From: Nitrospirota bacterium
GTDB taxonomy: Bacteria; JACPQY01
DNA: 64,000 bases
Direction of reading: 5' to 3'
Assembly (NCBI GenBank): GCA_016180645.1
Contig: JACPAV010000033.1
Span: 31,843 to 95,842 of the forward strand
Shown here: positions 33,683-42,906 of the stretch, in pieces
Numbering within the stretch: the stretch's first letter is position 1
Layout: each line of letters begins with the position of its first letter
Translations under genes and position numbers: made by a program
The notes under the pieces: model-generated
What the model saw: only the letters and a program-made list of their open reading frames with translations
What the model was told of the DNA's origin: nothing
Databases searched by the model: none

Positions 33683-35161
33683 ATGAAACGGTCCTCCCTC
33701 AAACAAACACCCATCCACATCCGCCGGACGGAGATCCGGTTGGCCCCGGACCAAAACCGGGTAGTCCTGCGGCCTCTGGGGTTCGCCTCCGATGAGGAAT
33801 ACGTCAGGATCATCCGTCGGGCGCAGGCGCTTCCGGAGCAGGATGTCCAGCGCGTTCTTGATCGGGTCCTGCAGGAGTTTTCCTCCCGCCATCGGTGGCT
33901 GATCAAGCGCCTCTTGGCGAGGTTTCACCACCTGGAACATTTCCTGCCCCCGGGAGGCGACATCTCGGAAGCGCGAAAACTGCTGATCGGCTCCTACTTC
34001 ATGTTTGAATATTCGGCCGAGTCCGCGGCGCTCTTCAACCCATCCATCCTTCACCATCCCGACCAATCGGGGCTGCCCAAGGGAAGTCTGCGCTTCCTTC
34101 TGAGCCTTCGGTCGACGGGGGAGGGTCACGTATCTTCCATTTCTTTCCGCAGCGGCGTTATTGACGCGCACAACGGCATTTCCGTGGACCCGGCATCGCG
34201 TTTCTTGACCGAGCCCGAGCTCATTGAGAACCCGGCTTATCACAAAGTTCTCTTTGGGCGGAAGATCGCGGAAATGGGCTTGGCCGGCGAATGGGCGGAA
34301 CGCGTGATGGGCCGCCTGGGAGACTTTTTCACCCTCAAAGAACTCAAGCATGGCCTCAAGGAGGTGCTTCAAGAAACGGCCCCCGGCCAAAAAATCGGGG
34401 ACGACAACACCGCCAAAGGCCTGTGGCTTTTGGCGCAGTCCAACTACGACATTCGGTTTCCGCCGGACCAGGAGCTCTCCGAAAGGATCATTTTTCCCGT
34501 CACTCCCATTCAAAGCAACGGCATCGAGGACGTGCGTCTGACGGCGCATCGAGCCGAAGGGGGAAACACGGTTTATTACGCCACCTATACCGCCTACGAC
34601 GGCCGCAACGTGCTTCCCCAGCTCTTTGAAACGGAGGATTTCCTGCACTTCAAGTTCGCCACGCTCAACGGCCCCGGGGTGCAGAACAAAGGGATGGCCC
34701 TCTTCCCGCGCAAGATCAAAGGCCTCTTCGCCATGCTCTCGCGCCAGGACGGCGAGAATGTTTTCCTGATGTATTCCGACAACGTGCATTTTTGGAACGA
34801 GTCTCAGCTCATCCTCTCACCCGCTCACCCCTGGGAATTCGTGAAGATGGGCAACTGCGGGTCTCCCATCGAGACGGAGGCGGGCTGGTTGGTGCTGAGC
34901 CACGGGGTTGGGCCCATGCGGAAGTACTGTCTCGGCGCTTTCTTGCTGGACCGGAATGATCCTTCCAAGGTGATCGGCCGGCTGCGGAAGCCCTTGATGT
35001 CCCCCGAAGGGACCGAACGGGAGGGGTACGTTCCCAATGTCCTCTATACCTGCGGAGCGCTTGTGCGCGGCGATCAGCTTATCCTGCCCTACGGCATGTC
35101 GGACCGCGTGACCGGATTCGCCATCATTCCCATGGATGAAATCATGGCCCCCATGGCTTGA
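33683..35161 (+). CDS. GH130-family glycoside phosphorylase
   Basis: 492 residues with a five-bladed propeller pattern of GH130. Typical segments are FNPSILHHPDQSG, FLLSLRSTGEGHVSSISFR, SNGIEDVRLT, CGSPIETEAGWLVLSHGVG and the final LPYGMSDRVTGFA. Enzymes of the family phosphorolyse beta-mannosides, giving mannose-1-phosphate. The ~100-residue N-terminal helical extension is usual in the longer subgroup. The start codon directly follows the GT4 stop, so the two are translated together and probably act on the same glycan. Confidence 0.85.
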   Translation: MKRSSLKQTPIHIRRTEIRLAPDQNRVVLRPLGFASDEEYVRIIRRAQALPEQDVQRVLDRVLQEFSSRHRWLIKRLLARFHHLEHFLPPGGDISEARKLLIGSYFMFEYSAESAALFNPSILHHPDQSGLPKGSLRFLLSLRSTGEGHVSSISFRSGVIDAHNGISVDPASRFLTEPELIENPAYHKVLFGRKIAEMGLAGEWAERVMGRLGDFFTLKELKHGLKEVLQETAPGQKIGDDNTAKGLWLLAQSNYDIRFPPDQELSERIIFPVTPIQSNGIEDVRLTAHRAEGGNTVYYATYTAYDGRNVLPQLFETEDFLHFKFATLNGPGVQNKGMALFPRKIKGLFAMLSRQDGENVFLMYSDNVHFWNESQLILSPAHPWEFVKMGNCGSPIETEAGWLVLSHGVGPMRKYCLGAFLLDRNDPSKVIGRLRKPLMSPEGTEREGYVPNVLYTCGALVRGDQLILPYGMSDRVTGFAIIPMDEIMAPMA

Positions 35162-35214
35162 AGGGCAGTCCCGATGACTCATAGGGGATTTCGAGAGAAG
35201 CAAGGGCGCCAGGC

Positions 35215-35742
35215 ATGATTCCGGACCCGCTTGAAAGGGAACGGAATACCATCGGGCGAGCCCATCTCACGGAGGTGAATGGAACATCCATCTCGTGGGG
35301 TGAGATGGGAAAGGGCGACTCGCTGATTCTCCTTCACGGCATTTAGGACTCCCATCGAACGTGGCGAAGGTGCGCGCCCCTTCTCGCCCGGCATTTCCGA
35401 GTCCTGATGCCCGATCTGGCGGGCCACGGCTATTCCGGCAGGCCGGACGCCCCGTACACGCTTTCATGGCACGCCCGCATCCTCATCCAGTGGATGCGTA
35501 AGCTGAGCATGCCACGGGCGCACGTGGCAGGGCATTCCTACGGCGGGGGCGTGGCCCAATGGATGCTTTTGGAGGACCGGAAACGCGTGCGCCGCCTGGC
35601 GCTTGTCTGCTCGGGAGGGCTTGGTCGGGAGGTGGCGGTCGGGATGCGCCTCGCCTCGTTTCCGTTATTCGGTCCTCTTACTCGCTCCGGTGCTGATGAA
35701 ATTCGGCTCGCGCATGTGCCATGGGGTCAAGTCTTGACTTGA
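35215..35742 (+). pseudogene. Alpha/beta-hydrolase remnant with internal amber codon and truncated end
   Basis: From ATG 35215 the frame gives a normal hydrolase start (GDSLILLHGI), then TAG at 35344-35346 where homologues have a small residue after HGI, then continues in the same frame with DSHRTWRRCAPLL, MPDLAGHGYS and the nucleophile motif GHSYGGG. It ends after ~175 codons with WGQVLT and TGA encoded by a REP-like repeat, so the Asp and His of the catalytic triad are missing. Without readthrough and without its C-terminus it cannot be an active hydrolase. It follows the GH130 gene by ~50 bp. Confidence 0.75.
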
Positions 35743-35795
35743 TACTTCTCAGGTTCGCCGATGAAGCAAGTTGTGCCAAGTCAAGACTTGACCCC
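35723..35795. repeat. REP-like 19-bp inverted pair (GGGGTCAAGTCTTGACTTG)
   Basis: Two perfect inverted 19-bp arms, 35723-35741 and 35777-35795, with a 35-nt spacer; each arm itself contains GTCAAG-T-CTTGAC. The left arm encodes the end and stop of the hydrolase remnant, the right arm encodes the last residues (GVKS) and stop of the giant lipoprotein on the other strand. Confidence 0.9.
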
Positions 35796-38700
35796 TTGCC
35801 CTTGCCCCCGGCGAGAAAGGAAGAAGGCGAGGAGCAAGACGGAGGGGAGGAGGGTGCTCCAGGGGTCGGTGGGAGAGCCGGGGAGGACGGCGCAGCCGCA
35901 GGTCATGCCGGCTTCGGAGGAGTCGGACTTGTACTCGACGGTGAAATGGTACTGGGTGAATTCCTTATTGTCCGCTTCATCGGTGGCGCGGACGAGGAGG
36001 TCATGCGCGCTGCCTTGTTCGAGCCCGCTCAGTTCTACGAGGCCGTCCTGCGGCAGGGCTTGATACGCGGCCCCGTCGAGGCTCCATTCCGCATTGATGT
36101 CGCTCCGTTCGGATACATAGTCTGTGACATGGGCGGTGAGGCGGACGAGGTCTTTCCCTGGATAGGCGGGGCCGATGACGCGGATGACGGGGGGTTGGGA
36201 ATCGACTGCATATTTCAGGACGGCCGGTGTGGAGTCGATGTTGCGATCGGTGTCGATTCCCTGGACTTCCAAGGTGTGCCGACCTTCGATCTGCGGACCG
36301 AGGTGGAGGTCGGGATCAGCGGAGAAGATCTGCCAGGGCATGTCGTCGACGCGCCAGGTGTATTTGGCCGACGTGTCCCGATCGTCTTCATAGAGCACAT
36401 AGACGACGCCGCCCGCCGGGGAGATGCCGTTGGCCACGGTCTGCTTGGGGTCGAGGTTGATGAATTCCTGGGCGGGGCCGCTTTTTGAGAGGGCGATGAA
36501 GGTTTTCGGCGCGGCGGGGCTGTCGGCCACGGTGGAGCCGGCGCCCATGCGGGCCGGGGCGAAGAGGGCGAATCCGCCGCCGCTGCTCTCCGGGGAGCAG
36601 GTGGTGAGGCAATCGCCCTTGGACAGGGCATCTCCCGAGAACATCGACTCTCCGAGTCCGGCCGAGCAGACTTTGTCTCCGGCGAAGCAGTCGGTCGTGC
36701 AGTGGAAGTCCGTGCGCCCATCCGTGCACGTGCCGTCTTTGGCCTCGCACCCTTCGCAGGACTTGTTGCCACAACAGGGTGGGGCGCCGCAGTCTGAGCA
36801 GCCGCAGTTCGTGGCGGTTCCCGTGCACTCGCCCTTTTCATTGGCGGTGTAGACCTTCGAGCCGCACTCCGTGTATTTCTCGCCCTGACCCATCTGGCAA
36901 ATTCCGTCGCCGCATTTGCAGTCTTCGCTGGGTCCGTACCACTTGGCCTCTTCGCCGGGCGCACAGTACTGGCTGTTGCGCGTGGCGCAGTCGTCAGGGC
37001 AGTTCAGCTCCGTTTCGCCGATGTTGAGTTGGCACGTGCCGTCATCGTTGCATACGTCGGAGGGGATGAGGTCCGTTCCGAGCAGGCCGATGATGTCGAA
37101 CTGTTTGAAACGGGCGTAGACGGTAAAGTAGTCTTTGGCGCCGTTGCCATCGGCGTCTGAGCCCTCGGTGCCTTCGTTTTTCGTCATCGGTTCCGGCCCC
37201 ATGTGGAGGAACTTGAACTTGATGCCGGGGATGGAGAACTTTGTCTTCACGTCCGCGTAGAGGGACATTTCGAGCATTTCGCCGAGGAGTTCGGCGATGC
37301 CGCTCGTGAGGCGTTTGCCGCTGTCCGTCAGCGTCTTCCCGGGCTCCACATCGAGATACTGGATGCTGTCGACGTCCAGCTTGGAATCGAAGTAGAGCGA
37401 GATGCAGGCGTCATCGTCGTCCGTGAGGTCGTTGTCGTCGAGCCCGAGGCAGGCGACGCCATCTTTGAAATCGGACTTGGCGCATTTGGCGCAGTCGGCG
37501 ATTTCGCCGTACTCGTTGTCCGCGCAGCCGTATTCGAATCCGATCGGGCAGCAGGTGGGGGAGTTGGCGGAGTCGGTGCAATCCTTGCCGCTGACGGTCT
37601 TTGAGGGCGTGCAGGCCGGATCGGAGTTGGAGCTGTCGAAATCCGAGTTCGGGCAGAAGCCTTCGCCGGTGAAGTAATCCACGGAGACTTGGTATGCCAT
37701 TCGGGTCCGCAGGGACATGAGCCGTTGCTCGGTGCCGTCCAGGTTTTTCAGGATGAAGTCGACGTCGAAGTTGGGGAGGGAGAATTCGAAATCGGTCCGG
37801 CAATCCTGGGGGCAACTGTCTTTCGTTTCGTTCGAGTTGCACACGAAGTCGGGGCAGGTTCCGGCGGTGGTGGAGGTTTTCCAGCGGGGGTTGCCGATCT
37901 TGACATCCGGTGTGCCTCTCGGGATGGTGCGGAGGATGACGGGCTGGCTGGCTCCGCCTTCGGTCTGGAAATTCTTGAAGGCCGGGAAGAGCGTTTCGAG
38001 CGAGCCGAGAGTGAAGGCGAAGGAGGCCGGGTTCGCGATGCTGGTGATATCGAAGCCGTCGAGGAGGCTCGACGCTTCGGTGGAAGAGGTCGAACCGTCC
38101 GTGGATTCGGGCGCGGCCGGCGGGGGGATCTGCATGCAGAAGCTGCCGGAGACGTAGAGTTGGTAGAAGATCCAGCGGAGGAGTTCCTGCGAGATGCCGA
38201 AAGCCATGTGGTAATTGGTGCCGTTGAATTTTCGGTATTCGAATTTCACCGCCGTGGCCGTCTGGGGGTTGGGCGGGCTGGTCTTATCGATGGACTCGAA
38301 GCACTCGGAGCTCTTGAGTTGGGAGAGATCCGTGGTGATCGGCTTCATGCCGAAGTCGAATGGCAGGAGGAAGCCGTTGTTGTCGATGTCCAAGTGGGGA
38401 TAGAAGGCCATGCCGACGAGCGAATTGCCGCCGCCCTGGACGCCGTAGTAGCGCGCGGAGTTGGGGTTGCACTCGGCCGTACACCATTTGGGATCTTCCG
38501 CACCGCCGCAGGTGGGATCGCCCGTAGCAGGAATCGTGCCTTGCGGGATGGCCGTGGGTTGGACCCAACTGGTCATGAGGGCCATGACGTCGATGGGGAG
38601 GGAGCCTTCGAGCATGCCTTTGACTTGATCCATGAGGGGGCCCGCCAGTTGACCGATGAACAGGCCCTTGAAGGCGTTGATGAGTGCGCTCAGGAGGAAA

Positions 38701-39647
38701 GTGCAAATCTCTTTGATGATGGGGACTCCGCACAGGCCGCCCAATTCCAGCGTGATCTTGCCCGCGTCGATGCCGCTGTTATCGAGGCCCTTGGTTGTAT
38801 CCACCCCCAGGTCGATGCTGAGAATGCTCGGATAGGGAGAGAGGTCGGTGCGCTTCACCGGGTCGAGCTTCAGGTACAGGGTGAGGTATTCGATCGTGGC
38901 CCTCCCGCGCTCGAAGCCGAACCCGTCTATCTTGAGCTCGGCGATCATATTGTCGATACGGATATTGATATTCATCGTGTCGTTTGCCGTGTCAATGGGC
39001 AGAGTGGGTGTCATCGAGGAGTAGTCCATGATCTTCCCCATGCAGAATTGCGTGTCGGACGGATTGCAGACGCAATTAGCGTCTCCTGTGCTGTTGGCCG
39101 GGCAGGTGTGGCCGTTCTGGTCCGGGTAGGTGTCCTTCAGCCAGATCTTGACTCCGAGCATATCCGCCACGGGGTCCGTGGGCATGCTTGTGTTGATGAT
39201 CCACTTGATGAGGTCGGATTTCATGAGGTCCAAGATTTGAACCTTGATTTTTTCGAAGCCCGTGTCCGTATCGGCGCCGGAGGGATCGGCGGTGAGCCTG
39301 AACGGGATCGCTTCCGTGTTGAGGAACGGAGCGGGGTTGCAGGTGGCCGGATCGTGTCCGAACTTATCGGCGCAGGCGCCGCCTTTGGTCGGATGGGGAA
39401 TCGGCGAGAGCGGGATTTTGGTGTCTTCATCAACGAAGGACTTTCCCGACTTGGGGGGGAGTGCGGCGCCGCAGCCTCCGCAGCCGGCGCCCTCGGAGCA
39501 GGCGGCGAGCGCGAGCATGGCGAGGATGAAGGCGCCTTGGGCGATTCGTTTGGGGGTGAGAAAGCGCGGGCTAAAGCCCGCGGCTACCGAGGTCTCCACG
39601 AACGTCCTGATCGTCCTTTCTTCGCCTGTTGCTTTGTCACTTGTCAC
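35781..39647 (-). CDS. Giant Cys-rich lipoprotein with C-terminal sorting tag (B)
   Basis: 1288 residues, no known family. The lipobox LALAAC places the acylated Cys near residue 50. The long N-terminal part has extended beta/hydrophobic segments (ITLELGGLCGVPIIKEICTF, MDQVKGMLEGSLPIDVMALM). Cys-rich CGDG-like units follow (FVCNSNETKDSCPQDC, CQLNIGETELNCPDDC, CGDGICQMGQGEKYTEC). Near the end is a domain (WRVDDMPWQIFSADPDLHLG, then EGRHTLEVQGIDTDRN) homologous to protein A at 42991. The C-terminus is a tag: Cys in MTCGCAVL, a hydrophobic helix (STLLPSVLLLAFFL) and SRRGQG. GTG start in a 7-nt array; the signal n-region is repeat-coded. Last gene of the surface operon. Confidence 0.75.
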   Translation of the reverse strand: MTSDKATGEERTIRTFVETSVAAGFSPRFLTPKRIAQGAFILAMLALAACSEGAGCGGCGAALPPKSGKSFVDEDTKIPLSPIPHPTKGGACADKFGHDPATCNPAPFLNTEAIPFRLTADPSGADTDTGFEKIKVQILDLMKSDLIKWIINTSMPTDPVADMLGVKIWLKDTYPDQNGHTCPANSTGDANCVCNPSDTQFCMGKIMDYSSMTPTLPIDTANDTMNINIRIDNMIAELKIDGFGFERGRATIEYLTLYLKLDPVKRTDLSPYPSILSIDLGVDTTKGLDNSGIDAGKITLELGGLCGVPIIKEICTFLLSALINAFKGLFIGQLAGPLMDQVKGMLEGSLPIDVMALMTSWVQPTAIPQGTIPATGDPTCGGAEDPKWCTAECNPNSARYYGVQGGGNSLVGMAFYPHLDIDNNGFLLPFDFGMKPITTDLSQLKSSECFESIDKTSPPNPQTATAVKFEYRKFNGTNYHMAFGISQELLRWIFYQLYVSGSFCMQIPPPAAPESTDGSTSSTEASSLLDGFDITSIANPASFAFTLGSLETLFPAFKNFQTEGGASQPVILRTIPRGTPDVKIGNPRWKTSTTAGTCPDFVCNSNETKDSCPQDCRTDFEFSLPNFDVDFILKNLDGTEQRLMSLRTRMAYQVSVDYFTGEGFCPNSDFDSSNSDPACTPSKTVSGKDCTDSANSPTCCPIGFEYGCADNEYGEIADCAKCAKSDFKDGVACLGLDDNDLTDDDDACISLYFDSKLDVDSIQYLDVEPGKTLTDSGKRLTSGIAELLGEMLEMSLYADVKTKFSIPGIKFKFLHMGPEPMTKNEGTEGSDADGNGAKDYFTVYARFKQFDIIGLLGTDLIPSDVCNDDGTCQLNIGETELNCPDDCATRNSQYCAPGEEAKWYGPSEDCKCGDGICQMGQGEKYTECGSKVYTANEKGECTGTATNCGCSDCGAPPCCGNKSCEGCEAKDGTCTDGRTDFHCTTDCFAGDKVCSAGLGESMFSGDALSKGDCLTTCSPESSGGGFALFAPARMGAGSTVADSPAAPKTFIALSKSGPAQEFINLDPKQTVANGISPAGGVVYVLYEDDRDTSAKYTWRVDDMPWQIFSADPDLHLGPQIEGRHTLEVQGIDTDRNIDSTPAVLKYAVDSQPPVIRVIGPAYPGKDLVRLTAHVTDYVSERSDINAEWSLDGAAYQALPQDGLVELSGLEQGSAHDLLVRATDEADNKEFTQYHFTVEYKSDSSEAGMTCGCAVLPGSPTDPWSTLLPSVLLLAFFLSRRGQGQGVKS
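39566..39587. repeat. Palindromic repeat of the GGCTAAAGCC type, copy 2
   Basis: GCGGGCTAAAGCCCGC followed by GGCTAC; related to 17621-17642. It lies in the 5' coding part of giant lipoprotein B and reads AAGFSPR there, just before the hydrophobic signal core. Confidence 0.75.
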
Positions 39648-39661
39648 ATGTCACCTCAGAA
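39634..39661. repeat. Heptanucleotide array H2
   Basis: Units TTGTCAC, TTGTCAC, ATGTCAC and CTCAGAA. On the minus strand it spans the stop of propeller lipoprotein 2 and the GTG start of giant lipoprotein B. Confidence 0.7.
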
Positions 39662-41284
39662 GACGTCGGTTACGAAGGGGTTGAGGAGCCGGAGGAGGAG
39701 GCGCCGTTGGAGGCTTGTATCCGGCAACTGATCGAAACCTTCGTAGGCGATTCCGATGACCCAGCCTTCGAGGGCGGATTCGGAGTATGTGAACGAGGCC
39801 ATGGAGGACCACAGGCCGACGATTTTGGGGGTATCCAGCGACTGGATGGCCCACGAGAACGCCTCGGCGGCTCCCGGGTCGGCGACTTGGACGGCCAGTT
39901 TGAGGTCTCCGGTGGCGCCATCCCGGTAGGAGATGAGCGGACGCTGGTTGGGTCCCATGGCGATGGTGCTCTCGAGACCGGTTCCCGGATCGATGCCGTC
40001 TTCCACGATCTGGCCGACCCATTCTTCGAGGAGAACTTCGCCTTCCGACTGGCTGAATTCGGTGAGGTTTTCTTCGCTGACCAGCACGAGATTCGCGGGC
40101 CGGCCATCTCCAATGGGAGCCACTTCCTCCCTGACTTGCAATGTTCCGCGGTCGAAGTTCTTGATGCGGCGGAAGCGCGGGTACCACCGTTTCAGGTTCG
40201 CATCGTAGACGATGTATTTCAGATCGCCGGCGAGCGCATCGGTGTAGCTGATGTGGAGGCGGCCGCGGTGATCCACGGTCACGGAGGCCCATCGGCCGAC
40301 GTCGCTTGGCGTGCCGTCGCCCGGACTTTGGGGGCCGGCTTGGAGATCGTCAAGGGTCGTGATTTCCCATTCGCCGCCCACCACGGGTTTTTGGGCGAGT
40401 TTGAGATCGCCGTTGGGCTGACCGCCGCCCTCGCGGTTGGGATCGTAGTAGACGATGTACACGGTGTCCGGCTGGTGTTCGGCATCGGCTGCCGAGATGG
40501 CGATGGAGGTTTTGCTCGGATCATCGCCGCGGGCGAGTTGGTTGGGATCGAGGAGGACTCCGGCGACAGGCGGTTTGTCGCCATCCACCGCGGGATCCCA
40601 TTCGCCGCCTTCCTCGGGCCGTTGCCGGTCCCACCGGAGGTACTTTACCGCCCCTTTCCGGGTGGGGTCGAACGAGACATAGGCGGCATGGATGCTGCCC
40701 GATTCGTCCAGCACGGCGGAGATCCACTGGCCGACGTTTCGTGATTCGGAGTCGAGGGTCACGATCTTGTGTTCCCAGACGCCGTCTTTCCGCTTGGTGG
40801 AGCCCCAGGCATATTTGATCTGCTTGTTGTCGTCGTCGTAGTACACGATGTGGGGTCGGCCGGTTGGGTCCACGTTGAGGGCGTTCCATTTTCCCATGCC
40901 ATCGCCCTCTTTGTGGGTTCCCTTGTCTACGGGCTGGCCCTTGACGGTCCGTTTCTGGCCGGTGGGAAGTCCGAACTGGTCCACCTCGTCGAATTCGACG
41001 GTGGGGATCCACTTGCCCGCGCCTTCGGCCGTCTTGGCGAAGTAGATGTATTTGAGCCCCTTCTCCTTGAGATCGTAGTAGGTGAGATGGGGCATGCCGC
41101 GCACGTCGAACTTGAGGGAGGCGCCGATGCCGGCGTCCGAGGAGTCATCGACGACGATGGAAGGGACGGGCAGCGGGCGGACGGAGTCGTGGCTGCCGGC
41201 GCGGCCGCACGCGGCGATACACGCCGCCGAGGCGGCGAGCATCGCCGCATTTGAGATTTGAGATTTGAAATTTGAAATTTTCAT
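39656..41284 (-). CDS. Beta-propeller lipoprotein 2
   Basis: 542 residues from ATG 41284, which shares one base with the preceding stop (TGATG), so translation is coupled. The lipobox IAAC gives Cys26. The mature protein repeats the motif HIxYYD/TYYD-x5-LKY (LTYYDLKEKGLKYIYF, IVYYDDDNKQIKYAWG, VYIVYYDPNREGG, HISYTDALAGDLKYIVY, LISYRDGATGDLKLAVQ), about seven blades of an Asp-box-like propeller. It is a paralogue of the upstream gene (shared ACGR-G, then SDAGI-SLKFD). The signal n-region MKISNFKSQISN is encoded by a 7-nt array. Ligand unknown; probably surface or outer-membrane associated with the two giant lipoproteins. Confidence 0.75.
   Translation of the reverse strand: MKISNFKSQISNAAMLAASAACIAACGRAGSHDSVRPLPVPSIVVDDSSDAGIGASLKFDVRGMPHLTYYDLKEKGLKYIYFAKTAEGAGKWIPTVEFDEVDQFGLPTGQKRTVKGQPVDKGTHKEGDGMGKWNALNVDPTGRPHIVYYDDDNKQIKYAWGSTKRKDGVWEHKIVTLDSESRNVGQWISAVLDESGSIHAAYVSFDPTRKGAVKYLRWDRQRPEEGGEWDPAVDGDKPPVAGVLLDPNQLARGDDPSKTSIAISAADAEHQPDTVYIVYYDPNREGGGQPNGDLKLAQKPVVGGEWEITTLDDLQAGPQSPGDGTPSDVGRWASVTVDHRGRLHISYTDALAGDLKYIVYDANLKRWYPRFRRIKNFDRGTLQVREEVAPIGDGRPANLVLVSEENLTEFSQSEGEVLLEEWVGQIVEDGIDPGTGLESTIAMGPNQRPLISYRDGATGDLKLAVQVADPGAAEAFSWAIQSLDTPKIVGLWSSMASFTYSESALEGWVIGIAYEGFDQLPDTSLQRRLLLRLLNPFVTDVF
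41249..41283. repeat. Heptanucleotide array H3
   Basis: Units ATTTGAG, ATTTGAG, ATTTGAA, ATTTGAA and ATTTTCA at exact 7-nt spacing. On the minus strand the array contains the start codon and first ~11 codons of propeller lipoprotein 2. Confidence 0.85.
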
Positions 41285-42885
41285 CAGGTGCCCAGCTTCT
41301 CGAAGTATCGGAAGAGCAGGGTATGTTTCCGACTGCCCGTTTCGAGGATCTCGTAGCCTTGGTAGGCAATTCCCACTTTGAAATCTTCGGGCGTTTTTCC
41401 AGGGATCGTGCGGAGCGAGGACCAGATGCCCACGGTTTTCACATTGTCCAGTGGAACGGTGGCCCAGGCGTGTCCGGTGGGCGAGGGTGTGAGTGAATCC
41501 TGGAAGGCGATCTTGAGATCGCCCGTGGTGCCATCGCGGTAGGACAGGATCGCGCGGTTGAAGGGATCCAGCGTCATGGCTGCGCCCACCCCCGTGCCTG
41601 CTCCGGAGCCGTTGTCCACGATCTCGCCGGCCCATTCTTCGAGAACGGTCGTGCCTGTGCCGGACACATCGCTCATCGGCAGTTCGCTGACTACGCGGAT
41701 GTCCGGTGTGCCGTCTTCCTTCGGCGGGAGTTCCACCTGGAGCTGGTTCTTCCCGACGTCGAAGTTCTTTACCCGCCTGTAGCGCGGGTACCACAGGCTG
41801 GTGGAGGGGTTGTACAAGATCTGTTTGAGGTCTTTGTTCGTCTCGTCGGCATACGCGATGTGGAGGATGCCTTTCGAGTCGATCTCGGCGGCGGTCCACG
41901 TGCCGACGTTGTCTTGGTGCGTATCTCCGCCCACGGTCTTGTCCGTGCTGCCCGGTACTTTGCTCGGCGGCAGATCGTCCAGGATTTGTACGGCAAACGG
42001 CGATCCGGAGGGCGCCGAGATGTTTCGACGGGCGAGTCGGAGGTCGCCGTCCGAGGATGAATAGTAGACGACAAAGACATCCTGTTTGGAGAGGGCGATG
42101 GCGGTGCGCGAACCCTCGGCGGTGGCGAGCGGTTTCCCTACGGGCTCCGTGCCGGGAAAGTTTCCGAGGTCGACCAGATCGATGGTCTCGATTCGGGGCC
42201 GGTCTTTCTGCGATTCCTCGTCCCACGAGCGGTTCCATCGGAGGTACTTCACTTTTTTGAACTGGCCGTCCGTGTAGGCCACATGGATGTTCTGGGGGGT
42301 TGCGTCGTCCATCGCGGCCGTGAGCCATCTGCCGACGATTGCGCCTTCGGAGTCCAGGAAGACTTTCTTGAAGACCCAGGAGCCGTCGCCCGCTTGGCCG
42401 ATGGCCCAGGCGTACTTGAGCTGGCGGGTGTCCCCGTCGTAGTAGACGATGTGGGGCCGATCTTCTCGGTCCAGCACGAGCCAGTTCCAATAGCCCACGC
42501 CTTTCCCGGAGCGCGGACCCATGTCCACGATTTGCCCGCGGATGATCGTCAGATCGTTCTCCAGTTTTCCGCAGTCCTTGTAGTTCGGCTCGGCCGTTTT
42601 GACTTGAGGCTGCCAGTTGAACCGGCCCGGCTCCACTTGGACGCCTTCGATGTATTTCAGGGCCTTGCAGCCGGCGTCGTAGTAGCTGATGTGGGCGTTT
42701 TTCTTGGAGTCGAATTTGAGGGAGGGGGCGATGCCTGCGTCCGAGGTGTTGTCGATCACGGAGCCCGGTGTGAAGGGAATGCGGAAACTGTCCTCGCCGC
42801 CGGAGCGGCCGCAGGCGGCAGCGAAGGCTGCCGCCGTGATGAGTGATGAGTAATGTGTGAAGCGACGGATCATGCCAAGAGCCAT
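41284..42885 (-). CDS. Beta-propeller lipoprotein 1
   Basis: 533 residues; lipobox AAAC gives Cys25. The repeat motif is the same as in its paralogue: HISYYDAGCKALKYIEG, HIVYYDGDTRQLKYAWA, HVAYTDGQFKKVKYLRW, VFVVYYSSSDGDLRLAR, HIAYADETNKDLKQILY and ILSYRDGTTGDLKIAFQ, indicating a ~7-bladed propeller. GGGAGGG lies eight bases before ATG 42885. The n-region FTHYSSLIT is encoded by a 7-nt array. It is 105 bp downstream of giant lipoprotein A, separated by a dispersed palindrome, and directly coupled to propeller 2. Confidence 0.75.
   Translation of the reverse strand: MALGMIRRFTHYSSLITAAAFAAACGRSGGEDSFRIPFTPGSVIDNTSDAGIAPSLKFDSKKNAHISYYDAGCKALKYIEGVQVEPGRFNWQPQVKTAEPNYKDCGKLENDLTIIRGQIVDMGPRSGKGVGYWNWLVLDREDRPHIVYYDGDTRQLKYAWAIGQAGDGSWVFKKVFLDSEGAIVGRWLTAAMDDATPQNIHVAYTDGQFKKVKYLRWNRSWDEESQKDRPRIETIDLVDLGNFPGTEPVGKPLATAEGSRTAIALSKQDVFVVYYSSSDGDLRLARRNISAPSGSPFAVQILDDLPPSKVPGSTDKTVGGDTHQDNVGTWTAAEIDSKGILHIAYADETNKDLKQILYNPSTSLWYPRYRRVKNFDVGKNQLQVELPPKEDGTPDIRVVSELPMSDVSGTGTTVLEEWAGEIVDNGSGAGTGVGAAMTLDPFNRAILSYRDGTTGDLKIAFQDSLTPSPTGHAWATVPLDNVKTVGIWSSLRTIPGKTPEDFKVGIAYQGYEILETGSRKHTLLFRYFEKLGT
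42836..42863. repeat. Heptanucleotide array H4
   Basis: Units GTGATGA, GTGATGA, GTAATGT and GTGAAGC. It lies in codons ~8-17 of propeller lipoprotein 1 (minus strand), in the signal-peptide n-region. Confidence 0.7.
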
Positions 42886-42906
42886 CAGAGTGCCCTCCCG
42901 CTCATG

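Noticed and set aside
37689..39731. 680-codon open frame on the plus strand opposite giant lipoprotein B
   Set aside because: Same antisense-shadow composition; it exists because codon bias of the real gene avoids stops on the other strand.
41285..42490. Upstream extension of propeller lipoprotein 2 (total 944 codons)
   Set aside because: The extension is an out-of-frame shadow of propeller lipoprotein 1; ATG 41284 with lipobox and TGATG coupling is the real start.
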